DNA from: Parapedobacter flavus
Lineage (GTDB): Bacteria > Bacteroidota > Bacteroidia > Sphingobacteriales > Sphingobacteriaceae
Reading direction: 5' to 3'
Assembly (NCBI RefSeq): GCF_035818675.1
Contig: NZ_JAYKZZ010000001.1
Coordinates: 785,527-849,526 of the forward strand
Length of the DNA stretch: 64,000 nt
Position numbers and translations under genes: made by a program. Below, in pieces: positions 1-7,800 of this stretch (positions are counted from its first letter, which is position 1; the number at the start of each line of letters is the position of its first letter). The notes under the pieces were generated by a model. The model had not been told where the DNA came from. It was given only the letters and a program-made list of their open reading frames with translations, and did not search any database.

Positions 1-51
1 CTCGTTGTCTTTAAGGTCTTTAAAGCCACCTCTGGCTACTCGTTTAATCAT
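1..51 (-). CDS. Start of an unidentified gene, cut by the window edge
   Basis: An ATG at 51-49 on the minus strand opens a frame that stays open to the window edge and encodes MIKRVARGGFKDLKDNE. The 23 bases before the ATG are A-rich, as is common before Bacteroidota starts. It lies 55 bp downstream of the amidase gene on the same strand, so it may be the next gene of that operon. Too little is visible to assign a family. Confidence 0.4.
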   Translation of the reverse strand, partial: MIKRVARGGFKDLKDNE

Positions 52-106
52 GTTTTTTTTGTTTTTAGCGTATTCGCTTAATTAATTAATTTGGGCTATC
101 GCCCGT

Positions 107-625
107 TCATTCGTTCACAACCTCCGTTGCCCACCTCGCCACAGCATGGATTGTATCCACCAGCCGCCGTTTGCGCACCACGGCGTTGTCGGTGTTCCCT
201 TCTACGGTGATGCACCATTTGCCATCCCATACATCTACAAAACCACAGTGGCCGATGCGTTTTTTGGAAGCGATGTAGATGCCGAATACATCGCCGGGCC
301 TAGGCGTTGCGATAGTGGCTTCTTTTGTCCAAACGATGTTATACGCGGGGAATAGCGCTGCTGCCCAGGCGTTCCGTGGCTTGGCGTATCCAACCTGACC
401 ATGCACCCACGATACAAATGCGGCACACCACTCGTAGCCCTCCGGTAGGCCGCAGTAGCCGAGGTATTCCGCCACGCGGGGCCCATCGTTGTTGCCCGTG
501 GCCTCTTTAACGCCCACCTCGCTGCGGTACGTTTTCTTCAGGACTAGAGGATCGCCAAGAGCAAGGCCACGGATCCCCAAAACAAGGAAGCATAGCAGGC
601 CAAGAAAACGCATGCGTGTTGCCAT
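107..625 (-). CDS. Secreted CHAP/NlpC-like peptidoglycan amidase
   Basis: A 172-residue exported cysteine hydrolase probably cutting cell-wall peptides. The first 24 residues form a signal peptide (a hydrophobic stretch after MATRMRF). The catalytic layout is visible: Cys67 in EWCAAFVSW, His126 in GHCGFV and Asn144 in VEGNT, the Cys/His/polar order of CHAP and NlpC/P60 enzymes. Its first 82 bp overlap the end of the upstream membrane-protein gene in another frame; a second ATG at 613 would reduce this to 70 bp. A small hydrolase beside a small membrane protein resembles a phage-type lysis pair, but no other phage genes are visible, so an envelope-remodelling role is equally possible. Confidence 0.75.
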   Translation of the reverse strand: MATRMRFLGLLCFLVLGIRGLALGDPLVLKKTYRSEVGVKEATGNNDGPRVAEYLGYCGLPEGYEWCAAFVSWVHGQVGYAKPRNAWAAALFPAYNIVWTKEATIATPRPGDVFGIYIASKKRIGHCGFVDVWDGKWCITVEGNTDNAVVRKRRLVDTIHAVARWATEVVNE

Positions 626-1023
626 GGTGTCATTTCGTTAGCGGGTTCAATAAAAATACTGCCGGATAATCGGTATGCCCAGCGATATAACCGTAGGGCA
701 AGTGCGCGGGCCGCCATATGGAAACCCAGTAGACCGATAGCGGCGAGCAAGAAGAGGCTCACCGTGCCCACATCTACCACTGCCGCGGTAGGGTCTGCCA
801 GCCGAAGCAGTGGCCCGGCGAAAAGTAAAGTGGCTACCAGCGCGGTAAGTAATCCGGCCAGCGGCCATAGTCCCGGTGGGCGGTTAGCGGGTTGCGCGCG
901 TTCATGCAACAGGTCGACGTAATCTTCGTTGGGCATGATTTTCCGTAGCCGGGGCTTTGCAGGCTGGTTCGGTGACCCGGCGGACCACCCATGTTGTTTA
1001 ATTGTTCGTTGTGTGTTCATCAT
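544..1023 (-). CDS. Small integral membrane protein, function unknown
   Basis: About 159 residues with three hydrophobic segments: LWPLAGLLTALVATLLFAG, a stretch around SLFLLAAIGLLGFH, and the C-terminal ACVFLACYASLFWGSVALLL. The start is placed at the double ATG 1023/1020 because a good -7 box (TATGTTTG) lies at 1069-1076; an ATG at 936 is the alternative. The end overlaps the amidase gene by 82 bp in a different frame, so the last membrane segment and the amidase signal peptide share the same DNA. Translation of the two is probably coupled. A holin-like role is possible but unproven, and no family was recognised. Confidence 0.55.
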   Translation of the reverse strand: MMNTQRTIKQHGWSAGSPNQPAKPRLRKIMPNEDYVDLLHERAQPANRPPGLWPLAGLLTALVATLLFAGPLLRLADPTAAVVDVGTVSLFLLAAIGLLGFHMAARALALRLYRWAYRLSGSIFIEPANEMTPWQHACVFLACYASLFWGSVALLLAIL

Positions 1024-1068
1024 GTTGTTTTTTTTGCATTTCTGCGTTTCTAATTTTTGTTTACACCA

Positions 1069-1076
1069 CAAACATA
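1069..1076 (-). promoter_or_regulatory. Bacteroidota -7 promoter box for the membrane protein/amidase pair
   Basis: Read on the minus strand the sequence is TATGTTTG, an exact match to TAnnTTTG. It lies 46 bp upstream of the ATG at 1023, and two direct repeats (1107-1141) sit further upstream where an activator would bind. Confidence 0.55.
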
Positions 1077-1106
1077 GCGGGCTGGGGGTACTGTTTAAAA
1101 TGTGCG

Positions 1107-1141
1107 GACAAGTACGGACAGTGTAGAGACAAGTACGGACA
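1107..1141. promoter_or_regulatory. Paired 14-bp direct repeats, candidate operator
   Basis: GACAAGTACGGACA occurs at 1107-1120 and again at 1128-1141 with no mismatch, exactly 21 bp apart (two helical turns). The pair is upstream of the -7 box at 1069-1076 relative to minus-strand transcription. This geometry suits a dimeric activator binding one DNA face. Which regulator binds is unknown; the HTH protein at 1630-1965 or the Crp-like protein at 2060-2683 are nearby candidates. Confidence 0.5.
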
Positions 1142-1164
1142 CTACTGTCTAAAAAACGGTAAAT

Positions 1165-1197
1165 CCACGGCCGCAGATAACACATACGCGGCCGTGG
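1165..1197 (-). terminator. 10-bp stem hairpin, possible minus-strand terminator
   Basis: CCACGGCCGC at 1165-1174 and GCGGCCGTGG at 1188-1197 form a perfect 10-bp stem around a 13-nt loop. On the minus strand it is followed by ATTTACC and then a run of T (complement of 1151-1156), which fits a weak intrinsic terminator just before the promoter of the membrane-protein gene. Confidence 0.4.
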
Positions 1198-1199
1198 GT

Positions 1200-1590
1200 C
1201 GCTCAATGCCGTTCGCTAATTGGCCATCAACGATTGCCGATGGCACGCCCCCGCCGGGGAAACAGAACACACGGTTATGGATGGCTCATCCGCGGTCGTT
1301 GATGGCTTACCCATGGCCGTTGATGGCTTTTCCACGGCCATGGATGCGGAAGCCTTGTATAGCGCTGGGCCATATTCAATCGTTGGTGCTGCATTCCCGT
1401 CGGGGAAACCAAACCCAGGATTGGTGATGCCGTACCGGTGATGATGGATACCAACCCCCCGTGCGGGGAGCTGTCGTCGATGAAGGAGGAAATGAAATCC
1501 CTGCCGGGGAAAGCGCATTGCCGTTCGGGGATGAGGCATCCATGTACGGAGATTAGCCATTCCCGCACATGGACGGCAAAAAAAGAGCCG
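1200..1590. repeat. Repeat-rich non-coding stretch with about 21-bp degenerate units
   Basis: Within the 600 bp between the genes at 1023 and 1630 no convincing gene is present. The segment around 1275-1345 carries degenerate tandem units of about 21 bp (core GTTGATGGC followed by a CCATGGCC or CCACGGCC block). These also build a second perfect 10-bp hairpin, 1311-1320 with 1334-1343, again with a 13-nt loop. An inverted copy of the GTTGATGGC core lies near 1224. G-rich boxes of the form CGnCGGGGA recur near 1253, 1398, 1503 and 1524. The stretch is bounded by terminator-like hairpins on both sides. Confidence 0.5.
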
Positions 1591-1605
1591 CCCATACCGG
1601 GCGGC
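1578..1605 (-). terminator. Intrinsic terminator after the HTH gene
   Basis: GCCGCCC (1587-1593) and GGGCGGC (1599-1605) form a 7-bp GC stem with a 5-nt loop. On the minus strand it is followed by seven T (complement of 1578-1584). It lies 25 bp past the stop of the minus-strand gene at 1630-1965. Confidence 0.75.
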
Positions 1606-1629
1606 CCTGAAAGCGTACACCTAAGTGAG

Positions 1630-1965
1630 TTAGGCGGCGCGGGGTGCTTGCCGACCACTTCCCAGCGGCACGAGCTTGCGGTAGGGGAGTTTAGATTCCA
1701 CGTGCCAGCGGTGCAAGTTAATCACGTTAAGCCGATCGAAGTAGTCTCGGTTGCCCACACGGAGCACGGCGTGAAGAAGCTTTCCCCGCACGTGTTTGTA
1801 GAATGTGCTTCGGCTAATACCCAACTGCTGGAGGGCAAAGGTGATGTCTACCAGGTCTGGCAGATCCATTTCTTGGGTTTTGTCCCTACCGAAATGTTCT
1901 TCCAAGAGGCGGCGGATTTCACGCAGCTCGCGCAGGGCATGTTCTTCTGTTAATACATTTTTCAT
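1630..1965 (-). CDS. Small helix-turn-helix DNA-binding protein
   Basis: 111 residues. The N-terminal third is a charged helix (HALRELREIRRLLEEHFG). The middle, ITFALQQLGISRSTFYKHVR, reads as a helix-turn-helix of the MerR/excisionase-like kind in which a short recognition helix follows LGISRSTFY. The C-terminal end is basic and includes a probable wing (VGNRDYFDRLNVINL). Genes of this layout are common next to mobile elements in Bacteroidota, but no integrase is visible here. It has its own terminator at 1578-1605 and is separated from the Crp-like gene by about 95 bp. A regulator role is likely; its target is unknown. Confidence 0.6.
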   Translation of the reverse strand: MKNVLTEEHALRELREIRRLLEEHFGRDKTQEMDLPDLVDITFALQQLGISRSTFYKHVRGKLLHAVLRVGNRDYFDRLNVINLHRWHVESKLPYRKLVPLGSGRQAPRAA

Positions 1966-2059
1966 ACATAAAAGGTTAAAAAGTTATTTATGTTGCCCAA
2001 TATCAGTAGATTACATTAAACGGATGCGTGAACAACTTCACACTTTGTACCGTTTCTTG

Positions 2060-2683
2060 TTAGAAGTTGTGCATCTCGATGACTTTCGGGCGGTTCTTGC
2101 AGATGATTTCGCGGCTAAAGCCACCGAGGATATCGCCAATCGTCTGGTCGGGCACCGTCATCACACACTCGGGGTATATGGCATACAGCCACAGCATCCG
2201 CTCCGTTACGGTGCGGCGGGCCCTCAGCATGGCCAGGTGGTTAATCCGCTCCACTGCGACATCCGCCCGGCACCGTTGGTCGAAATGGCCAAACTCGGCG
2301 TAGGTTTGTAAGAAGTATACATAGCGTTGGTACGGTAGGCGCAGCAATTCGGCATCACAAGCCACTTCAATATCTGTGGGCATGTTTTCCGTGTATGGTG
2401 TGGCAGTGACCGGCAGCACGAAATTGCCCGAATGGTAGAGGTAAAGCGCCTTGCGTGTATGTAGGTCGCCGTTGTCAACCGTTGCATAGGCTACGGCTAA
2501 GCCGCTGACAAAAAAATAAATCCATTCAGCAGGTTCGCCGGCCGTCTGGAGCACTGTGCGCCGCGGCGCGGTTACCGGTTCGAGGCTGGCCAACAATTCG
2601 GTGTTCAATTCGCTGGGTACGACCATGTCTGGCCCGATACACTGGATCAAAGCTGACCATAGGGTGGGATATTTCCTTTCCAT
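2060..2683 (-). CDS. Crp/Fnr-family regulator with a shortened C-terminal DNA-binding region
   Basis: About 207 residues from the ATG at 2683. Residues about 30-130 match the cyclic-nucleotide-binding beta-roll of the family (LQTAGEPAEWIYFFVSGLA, then FVLPVTATPYTENMPTDIE). A dimerisation helix follows (RINHLAMLRARRTVTERML). The end, VPDQTIGDILGGFSREIICK, looks like the start of the usual helix-turn-helix, but the protein stops about 15 residues later with EMHNF, so the recognition helix looks altered or truncated compared with complete family members. An open frame continues upstream to 2791 but overlaps a receiver-like remnant and has no family similarity. Ligand and targets are unknown. Confidence 0.7.
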   Translation of the reverse strand: MERKYPTLWSALIQCIGPDMVVPSELNTELLASLEPVTAPRRTVLQTAGEPAEWIYFFVSGLAVAYATVDNGDLHTRKALYLYHSGNFVLPVTATPYTENMPTDIEVACDAELLRLPYQRYVYFLQTYAEFGHFDQRCRADVAVERINHLAMLRARRTVTERMLWLYAIYPECVMTVPDQTIGDILGGFSREIICKNRPKVIEMHNF

Positions 2684-2684
2684 G

Positions 2685-2846
2685 TCATTCGATGATTTCG
2701 GTGGATGCTTGGGGGGCTTCCATACCCGAGCGTGCGAGTATATCCATCTCGGGACAATGCTTTCGGAGCCATCGGGTACTGCGATACCCATTCATGGCGG
2801 GCATATGGATGTCTGTATGTTGATTATTTTTAATTTTATTGATCAT
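2685..2846 (-). pseudogene. Remnant of a response-regulator receiver domain
   Basis: A short minus-strand frame from ATG 2846 to TGA 2685 contains TDIHMPAMNGYRSTRWL followed by HCPEMDILA. This is the phosphoacceptor strand-loop-helix of NarL/LuxR-type receivers (D-x-x-MP-x-MNG-x-x-x-TRWL). The acidic pocket upstream and the remaining half of the domain downstream are missing. The stop lies 1 bp before the ATG of the Crp-like gene. It is best read as debris of a deleted regulator. The rest of the 340-bp gap (2684-3024) holds no other gene, only the lytS operator and promoter. Confidence 0.55.
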
Positions 2847-2968
2847 GATGATATCGAAGGGGTTAACAGACGAAATTAATGAACCTAAAAGGCTATGCTT
2901 TAGCCGCATGGCTAAAAAGTTGGTGAACCGGTGGCCAAAAATAAGACTATATGCTACGCCACGCTATA

Positions 2969-3015
2969 CGTTTTAGCTATAAATTCAATAGATATAGGCT
3001 ATAATTTTTAAAATT
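2969..3015 (+). promoter_or_regulatory. LytTR-type operator A upstream of lytS
   Basis: Begins CGTTTTAGCTATAA and contains GCTATAA at 2976-2982 and 2998-3004, a direct repeat spaced exactly 22 bp. Over 40 bases it matches a second element at 11822-11783 (minus strand) at 34 positions without gaps. Paired direct repeats about 21-22 bp apart are the known binding pattern of LytTR-domain regulators such as AgrA. Its position just before the -7 box of lytS suggests autoregulation by LytR. Confidence 0.65.
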
Positions 3016-3019
3016 TAAT

Positions 3020-3027
3020 TAAGTTTG
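3020..3027 (+). promoter_or_regulatory. -7 promoter box of lytSR
   Basis: TAAGTTTG exactly fits TAnnTTTG and begins 16 bp after the second GCTATAA repeat of operator A. Transcription would begin near 3034, so the TTG at 3025 cannot be the real start codon of lytS. Confidence 0.6.
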
Positions 3028-4149
3028 GGGCTGGGGAGGAACATAGCCATTAAATACCTTAAACAATCTAATCACGGAACACAGCTCTTCGGCGCATTCA
3101 GTGTCGCTAATCCGCTTAAGCGGCTATCGTTGCATGTGGCGTTTTGGTGCGTCATTGCAACGCTATCTTACCTTACCTATAGCCGTGTAGGTGGTGATTG
3201 CGTATGGATTTTCGTTGTGAAGGAAATGATGACAGGCATGACCCTCTTCTATGCGGGATCGTGGTTTATTTCCAGAGGTGTGCGGATAAACGAATATCGG
3301 CTCGGTGGCTTTTATGCCATCGGATATATTTGGTGGGTTTCCATGACTTTTCTGGTTTGCTATATCGTACGACATACGTTTGAAATGGAAGACAGGCGTT
3401 TTGAAACCTACATTAATTTTGTGCTAGAAGGTGGTTATTTCAGCTTGTTTACCTTTAAGAAGTCTTCAGAATTGGTTCTCGATTACATTTATATCATTAC
3501 CTTGACCATCGGCCCGAAACTGGTCCGGTCTTACGCAGACCAGTCCAAGGAGAAAGTACAGATGGAGCGCGACCAACTAGCGGTTCAATTGAATTTTCTC
3601 AAATCAGAGTCGTCGCTTCACTTCTTATTCAATACATTAAACAGCATTCACCTGCTGGTGTCTAAGGGTGATGAGCGGGCACCCAATGCCATTCTCCAAT
3701 TATCGACGACGATGCGTTATGTGCTCTATGAAGCGAAAGACGAGAAACTACCGCTCAAAAAAGAAGTTCAATTCATCCAGCACTACGTTTCCTTAATGAA
3801 AATGCGGTATGGCGACCATGTTTCGATTTCATTAACGATTGATGACGACAAAGAACCTTACCGGGTTGTACCCATGTTGCTCATGCCATTCATCGAAAAT
3901 GCATTTAAGCATGGACCCGAACGAAGCCGCAAGCAAGCATGGGTGCAGATCGAATTGGCCGTTGCCGACGGGATGCTTCGGCTCAACGTGGGTAACCACG
4001 TCAACCGGGCCGCGGAGAAACCGCCGCTTGGTGGGCTTGGTACTGCAAACGTAATGAAACAGCTGAAATTATATTATCCAAACCGGCACTCGCTACAAAT
4101 CCGGGAAACGGAAACCGAATATCACATTATTTTAGAAATTCATTTATAA
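3025..4149 (+). CDS. LytS-like sensor histidine kinase
   Basis: Up to 374 residues. The N-terminal half carries four or more membrane segments (LHVAFWCVIATLSYLTYS, an aromatic-rich stretch around FYAIGYIWWVSMTFLVCYIV and others). A coiled linker (QSKEKVQMERDQLAVQLNFL) leads to the His_kinase core with phosphoacceptor His199 in LHFLFNTLNSIHLL, where the usual NPHFLFN has become SLHFLFN. The N box is PFIENAFKHG (289-298) and a GLGTAN G-box follows. The start is unclear: no ATG lies near the expected N-terminus and the -7 box overlaps the first TTG. A strong GGGAGGA at 3034-3040 stands 5-9 nt before in-frame ATA (3043) and ATT (3049) codons. Paired with the downstream LytR. Confidence 0.85.
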   Translation: MGLGRNIAIKYLKQSNHGTQLFGAFSVANPLKRLSLHVAFWCVIATLSYLTYSRVGGDCVWIFVVKEMMTGMTLFYAGSWFISRGVRINEYRLGGFYAIGYIWWVSMTFLVCYIVRHTFEMEDRRFETYINFVLEGGYFSLFTFKKSSELVLDYIYIITLTIGPKLVRSYADQSKEKVQMERDQLAVQLNFLKSESSLHFLFNTLNSIHLLVSKGDERAPNAILQLSTTMRYVLYEAKDEKLPLKKEVQFIQHYVSLMKMRYGDHVSISLTIDDDKEPYRVVPMLLMPFIENAFKHGPERSRKQAWVQIELAVADGMLRLNVGNHVNRAAEKPPLGGLGTANVMKQLKLYYPNRHSLQIRETETEYHIILEIHL

Positions 4150-4156
4150 ACTGACC

Positions 4157-4846
4157 ATGTACAATTGCATTATCATAGAAGATGACGGGTTGGCGCGCGA
4201 GGCGTTAGCAGCACACATTGATCGCATACCTTTTCTTAAGCTGGTGGGAGCCTACGAAAGCCCGTTAGCGTTGAAGGGGGCTAGCGACCGTATCGACCTG
4301 GTGTTTTCCGACATTCACATGCCGGAATTGGATGGTATTTCTTATCTCAAAAGCTTGATCAACCCACCCCTGTTCATTTTTGTAACCGGTAACGCCAATT
4401 ACGGCGCCGAGAGCTATGACTTAGACGTGTTGGATTTTGTGGTTAAACCTTTTGATTTCGAGCGTATCATGAAAGCGGCCAACAAGGCGAAGGCCGTTTT
4501 AGACCTGAAACATGGGGCAACGAAAAGCCCGGACTATTTAATTGTAAAGGATCGAAGCAAGTACATCATTGTTCCTTACAACGAAATCTGTTTTATACAG
4601 GCACAAAAGGATTATGTGACGATTGAAACAACGGAAGGCACCTATACGCTATGGGGTATGTTGGGGGATGTCGGGAAGGAACTACCGACCGATTGTTTCC
4701 TACGGGTGCACAAATCCTATATCGTAAATGTTGAGTTTGTAAAATCGATTTCGGCTAAAAAAATCGTCATGAAAGGTAACCTGCGGGAAATCCCTATAGG
4801 TGATACGTTCAAAAACGAATTACGCCGTCATTTTGGTATTGATTAG
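4157..4846 (+). CDS. LytR/AlgR-family response regulator (receiver + LytTR)
   Basis: 229 residues. The receiver domain (1-118) has the acidic pair EDD near residue 9, phosphoacceptor Asp52 in VFSDIHMPELDG and Lys in VVKPFDFER. The LytTR DNA-binding domain (about 128-229) shows FIQAQKDYVTIETTEGTY, LPTDCFLRVHKSYIVNV and IPIGDTFKNELRRHF. It begins 7 bp after lytS, so the pair is one operon. Its last 38 bp overlap the end of the convergent LanB gene. The likely DNA sites are the two GCTATAA repeat elements at 2969 and 11822, which would place the pseudopilin/lanthipeptide operon under its control (inference). Confidence 0.92.
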   Translation: MYNCIIIEDDGLAREALAAHIDRIPFLKLVGAYESPLALKGASDRIDLVFSDIHMPELDGISYLKSLINPPLFIFVTGNANYGAESYDLDVLDFVVKPFDFERIMKAANKAKAVLDLKHGATKSPDYLIVKDRSKYIIVPYNEICFIQAQKDYVTIETTEGTYTLWGMLGDVGKELPTDCFLRVHKSYIVNVEFVKSISAKKIVMKGNLREIPIGDTFKNELRRHFGID

Positions 4847-7800
4847 CACGATAGCATTTGGTAAGGAAATGATATAAAATCAGCTCCATTTCCCGTTGCT
4901 CCGTATGGAAATGACGGTTTACAAACATATGCGATAACGATGCGGCAATTTGTGGGGTAATCCAAGGCTTCGCATCCAATGCTTTTAGTGCATCAAACCG
5001 TTTGCCAAGCGGCGCGCTCTTGTCTACGTGTCGGAGACTTGCGTGGAATTGGCGTTCAATGACCAAGCGGTTTTCTCTGAATTTTTTATCCAGATTCAAT
5101 TTGAGACTTTTGGCACTACCAAACTCACGGAAGAAGCTTTCCGACCAACTCATTACCCATTTCAGTTTGTCTGCCGGTTGCAGACCAAAAGATTCCAGCA
5201 AATCGTCTATCGCAATCATGGCATAGACCAGCCTGTTGCGTTCACTAGCATCGGTGGCGGACTGTGGCAGCCACGCTAGCGTAGCTTCACTATCCAAGTG
5301 GAATACCGTTTCGCAAGCGGTAATCGCCGTGCCGCCGTAACGTTCGAGTTCGCGTTCGTAGGTATCATACTGGATGCGGTAAATCAGGCCCTGATCCACG
5401 GCCGGTGCGAAAAATTGGCTGGCGCAGTCGGAAAATCCCTGCCACGGGAGCTGACCATCCTTTGGTCGGAGCAGTATACGGATACGCAGGTGGTGCTCCG
5501 GATCGGCGTACCGGGTAAAAAACCACTTATTGAGCCACCCGGCTTGTTTCAGCTGCGTAAGGAAACCATTTACCTGGCCGGTTAGCACGCGATCGCACTC
5601 ACCGGGGCCCATATAGAGCTTTAAGTACACCCATTCGCTCCCCGGAGGGAACGACCGTCTGACGGTTGGAGGCGGCGCAGGGGGTTTGCTCGGTAAGGGG
5701 AGTTGTCCGTTAGTTTTAAAAGGTATGATCACTTCGTTGTAAAACGGATTTCCGCACCGGCCCTTCACGGGGCTGTTGCCTTGCGTAGCCAGATTTTCAT
5801 ATAAGATGACGGGCGCACTTTTTAGGTGTTTTATCAGTATCTCAGCCGCGGCAAAATGTGCAAGGTCGAGCAATAGCTCATTGTCGCCTTCGGTAAGGAG
5901 CACTTCAGCCGGCAGGTTGTGCCGGCTGCGCAGTTCGGCCACAGCAACCAGTGGCTGCTGTTGGAAGAACAATGGGTCTGGGGGTGCCGGAATGCGCCAT
6001 CTGGCCCGCTTCAATACCACATGTTTATAAGTAATCCTAGGGAGGAAATCGTATGCGCTGTATGCTCCCCAATCCCAGTTGATGGAAAACGAGTGACTTT
6101 GGTGCTGGAGGTCGCATAGAAAGCGATACAATGAAGTGCCCGTCCGGTAGTTGTGGGCACAGCTCAGCCGCGGTACGATTACCTTATCGAGTTTTTCAGA
6201 CCGTAAGATTACCCGGCTGTTCACTACAGAGACAAATAGATCGGCAACCGGAATGCTGCTTTCGTCGGCGGTGGCACCGTGTCCGGCAAGCACCAGCTCA
6301 TGCTTCCGCAGTGCCGGCCGTAGCATTATGTTGCCCATCCGGTCGTCCGGTATGAAGACGATTTCAGCCAGGCATATATCGGGCGACGCTTGATCTTCCA
6401 TTTCTGCGCATTGCCGGAGCTTCGTTTCCAACTGCTCGTCTAAATGGCAAAAACGAGCGAGGAGGGGAAGTGCGGAGCGCACGGAAGCGGTCTGTAAACG
6501 GAAAAGGAAGTCACCCCGATCAAGTGCCGTGGTACTCGGGGCAAGGAATTGGCCCATAATGTAGCCCGTTGTCGCGCTATCTAATTGTTCTGGCGGTGTC
6601 ACCTTCGCTAGCGAACGCACATCCTCTGCGGACAATTCGATAACCGGCGTGTGGGTCGGATCTATCGTGCCTTGGCGCATCATGATGTGGAGCAGGTTAT
6701 CCGCAAGTTGGTCGCCTGTGCGGGGGGCATTCAAACCGAGATTTTGCAGCAAACTGCTGCCCGAACGGTAAGCACTGCGTGTATCGCCATAGCCGATGCC
6801 GCGATCGGGATCTAAAGCTTCCAGCAGGCGGACCTCCTTGGTGTCGTATCGAAGAGTAAATCGCCGGCAGAAGTCGGTGAGTTCCGCAGGGATCCGGTTG
6901 TGAGCCAGCGGCATCAACTCACCGATTTCTTGGGTCAGCCGCCGGGCGGTTTGCCACGACAGCTGGTTACGGTCGGTCCCGATGGCAAGGTCGGCCTGTA
7001 TGGGCATGCCTTTGAATCCCTGCCGGGCAGCGGGCGGGATAGCTGCGATTACTTCATGGGCCGAATCCAGGGATGGGGCAAAACATCCTCTGCTATCGGT
7101 AGGTATGCCGAAGGTGGCCGCAACGGCATCTGCCGTGGGTTTTTTCCCGGTTGCTACCGGTTCGGTATTGGGCACCAAAAGCTGGCGGTCTACCAATTGG
7201 TTTATATAATTTTCCGCTTGGATTTCATTCAGCCCCATTTGCGTAAGGAACGTCCAGGTGGCACGGTATGTACGGGTCTCGCGGGTGTACGGAATCACAT
7301 GGTCCAGCAGGATGTTCCGCTTCATCCGTATCCAATGGGCGTGTCGGTTGCCGTTATCGAGGCGGTAACCCATGTAGCGGTAGTGGTCCTCAAACACGAT
7401 TAAGCTGTTGGTTAACCGATACGCGATGCGTTTTCGGATATCGGTATGGTTATGGGCCCACCGGGTGAGGTGTGCCGAAAAGGCCATATCCAGCCGGAGT
7501 GCGGGCGTACTGGTGCCCGACAGTGTGAAGTCCGATGGTCCGGCAGCCATACGGCCTAGTGCTACCCCGGCAAACAAGCCGAAGGGCGTGGCCCGGGCTG
7601 CCATCCGCACCAGGTACTTATAGAGGGTGGTTGAAAGTTTGGGCTGCAGGCTCGGCGGCCCTTCTTCCAGAAATTTCATGAGTTCGCGGTGCAGGGGTCC
7701 GCTGGTTACGGCCACGGCATGCTGCAAGGCCGGTTCTTGGAAGCAGGTATTGAGGTAGTTGGCCAGCGCTTCAGGGGTGCGGTTGGCATTCAATTCATTG

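Noticed and set aside
1275..1345. Possible CRISPR array from short tandem units
   Set aside because: Units are about 21 bp, degenerate and contiguous with no unique spacers, and no cas gene is present.
1438..1953. Plus-strand open frame of 171 codons
   Set aside because: It runs antisense through the HTH gene and its terminator and shows no motif; the minus-strand gene is better supported.
1..2700. Complete prophage or integrative element
   Set aside because: An amidase, a membrane protein and an HTH protein alone are not enough; no integrase, terminase, portal, attachment repeats or tRNA border was seen.
2684..2791. N-terminal extension of the Crp-like protein
   Set aside because: The extra residues lie over the receiver remnant in another frame and resemble no Crp/Fnr N-terminus.
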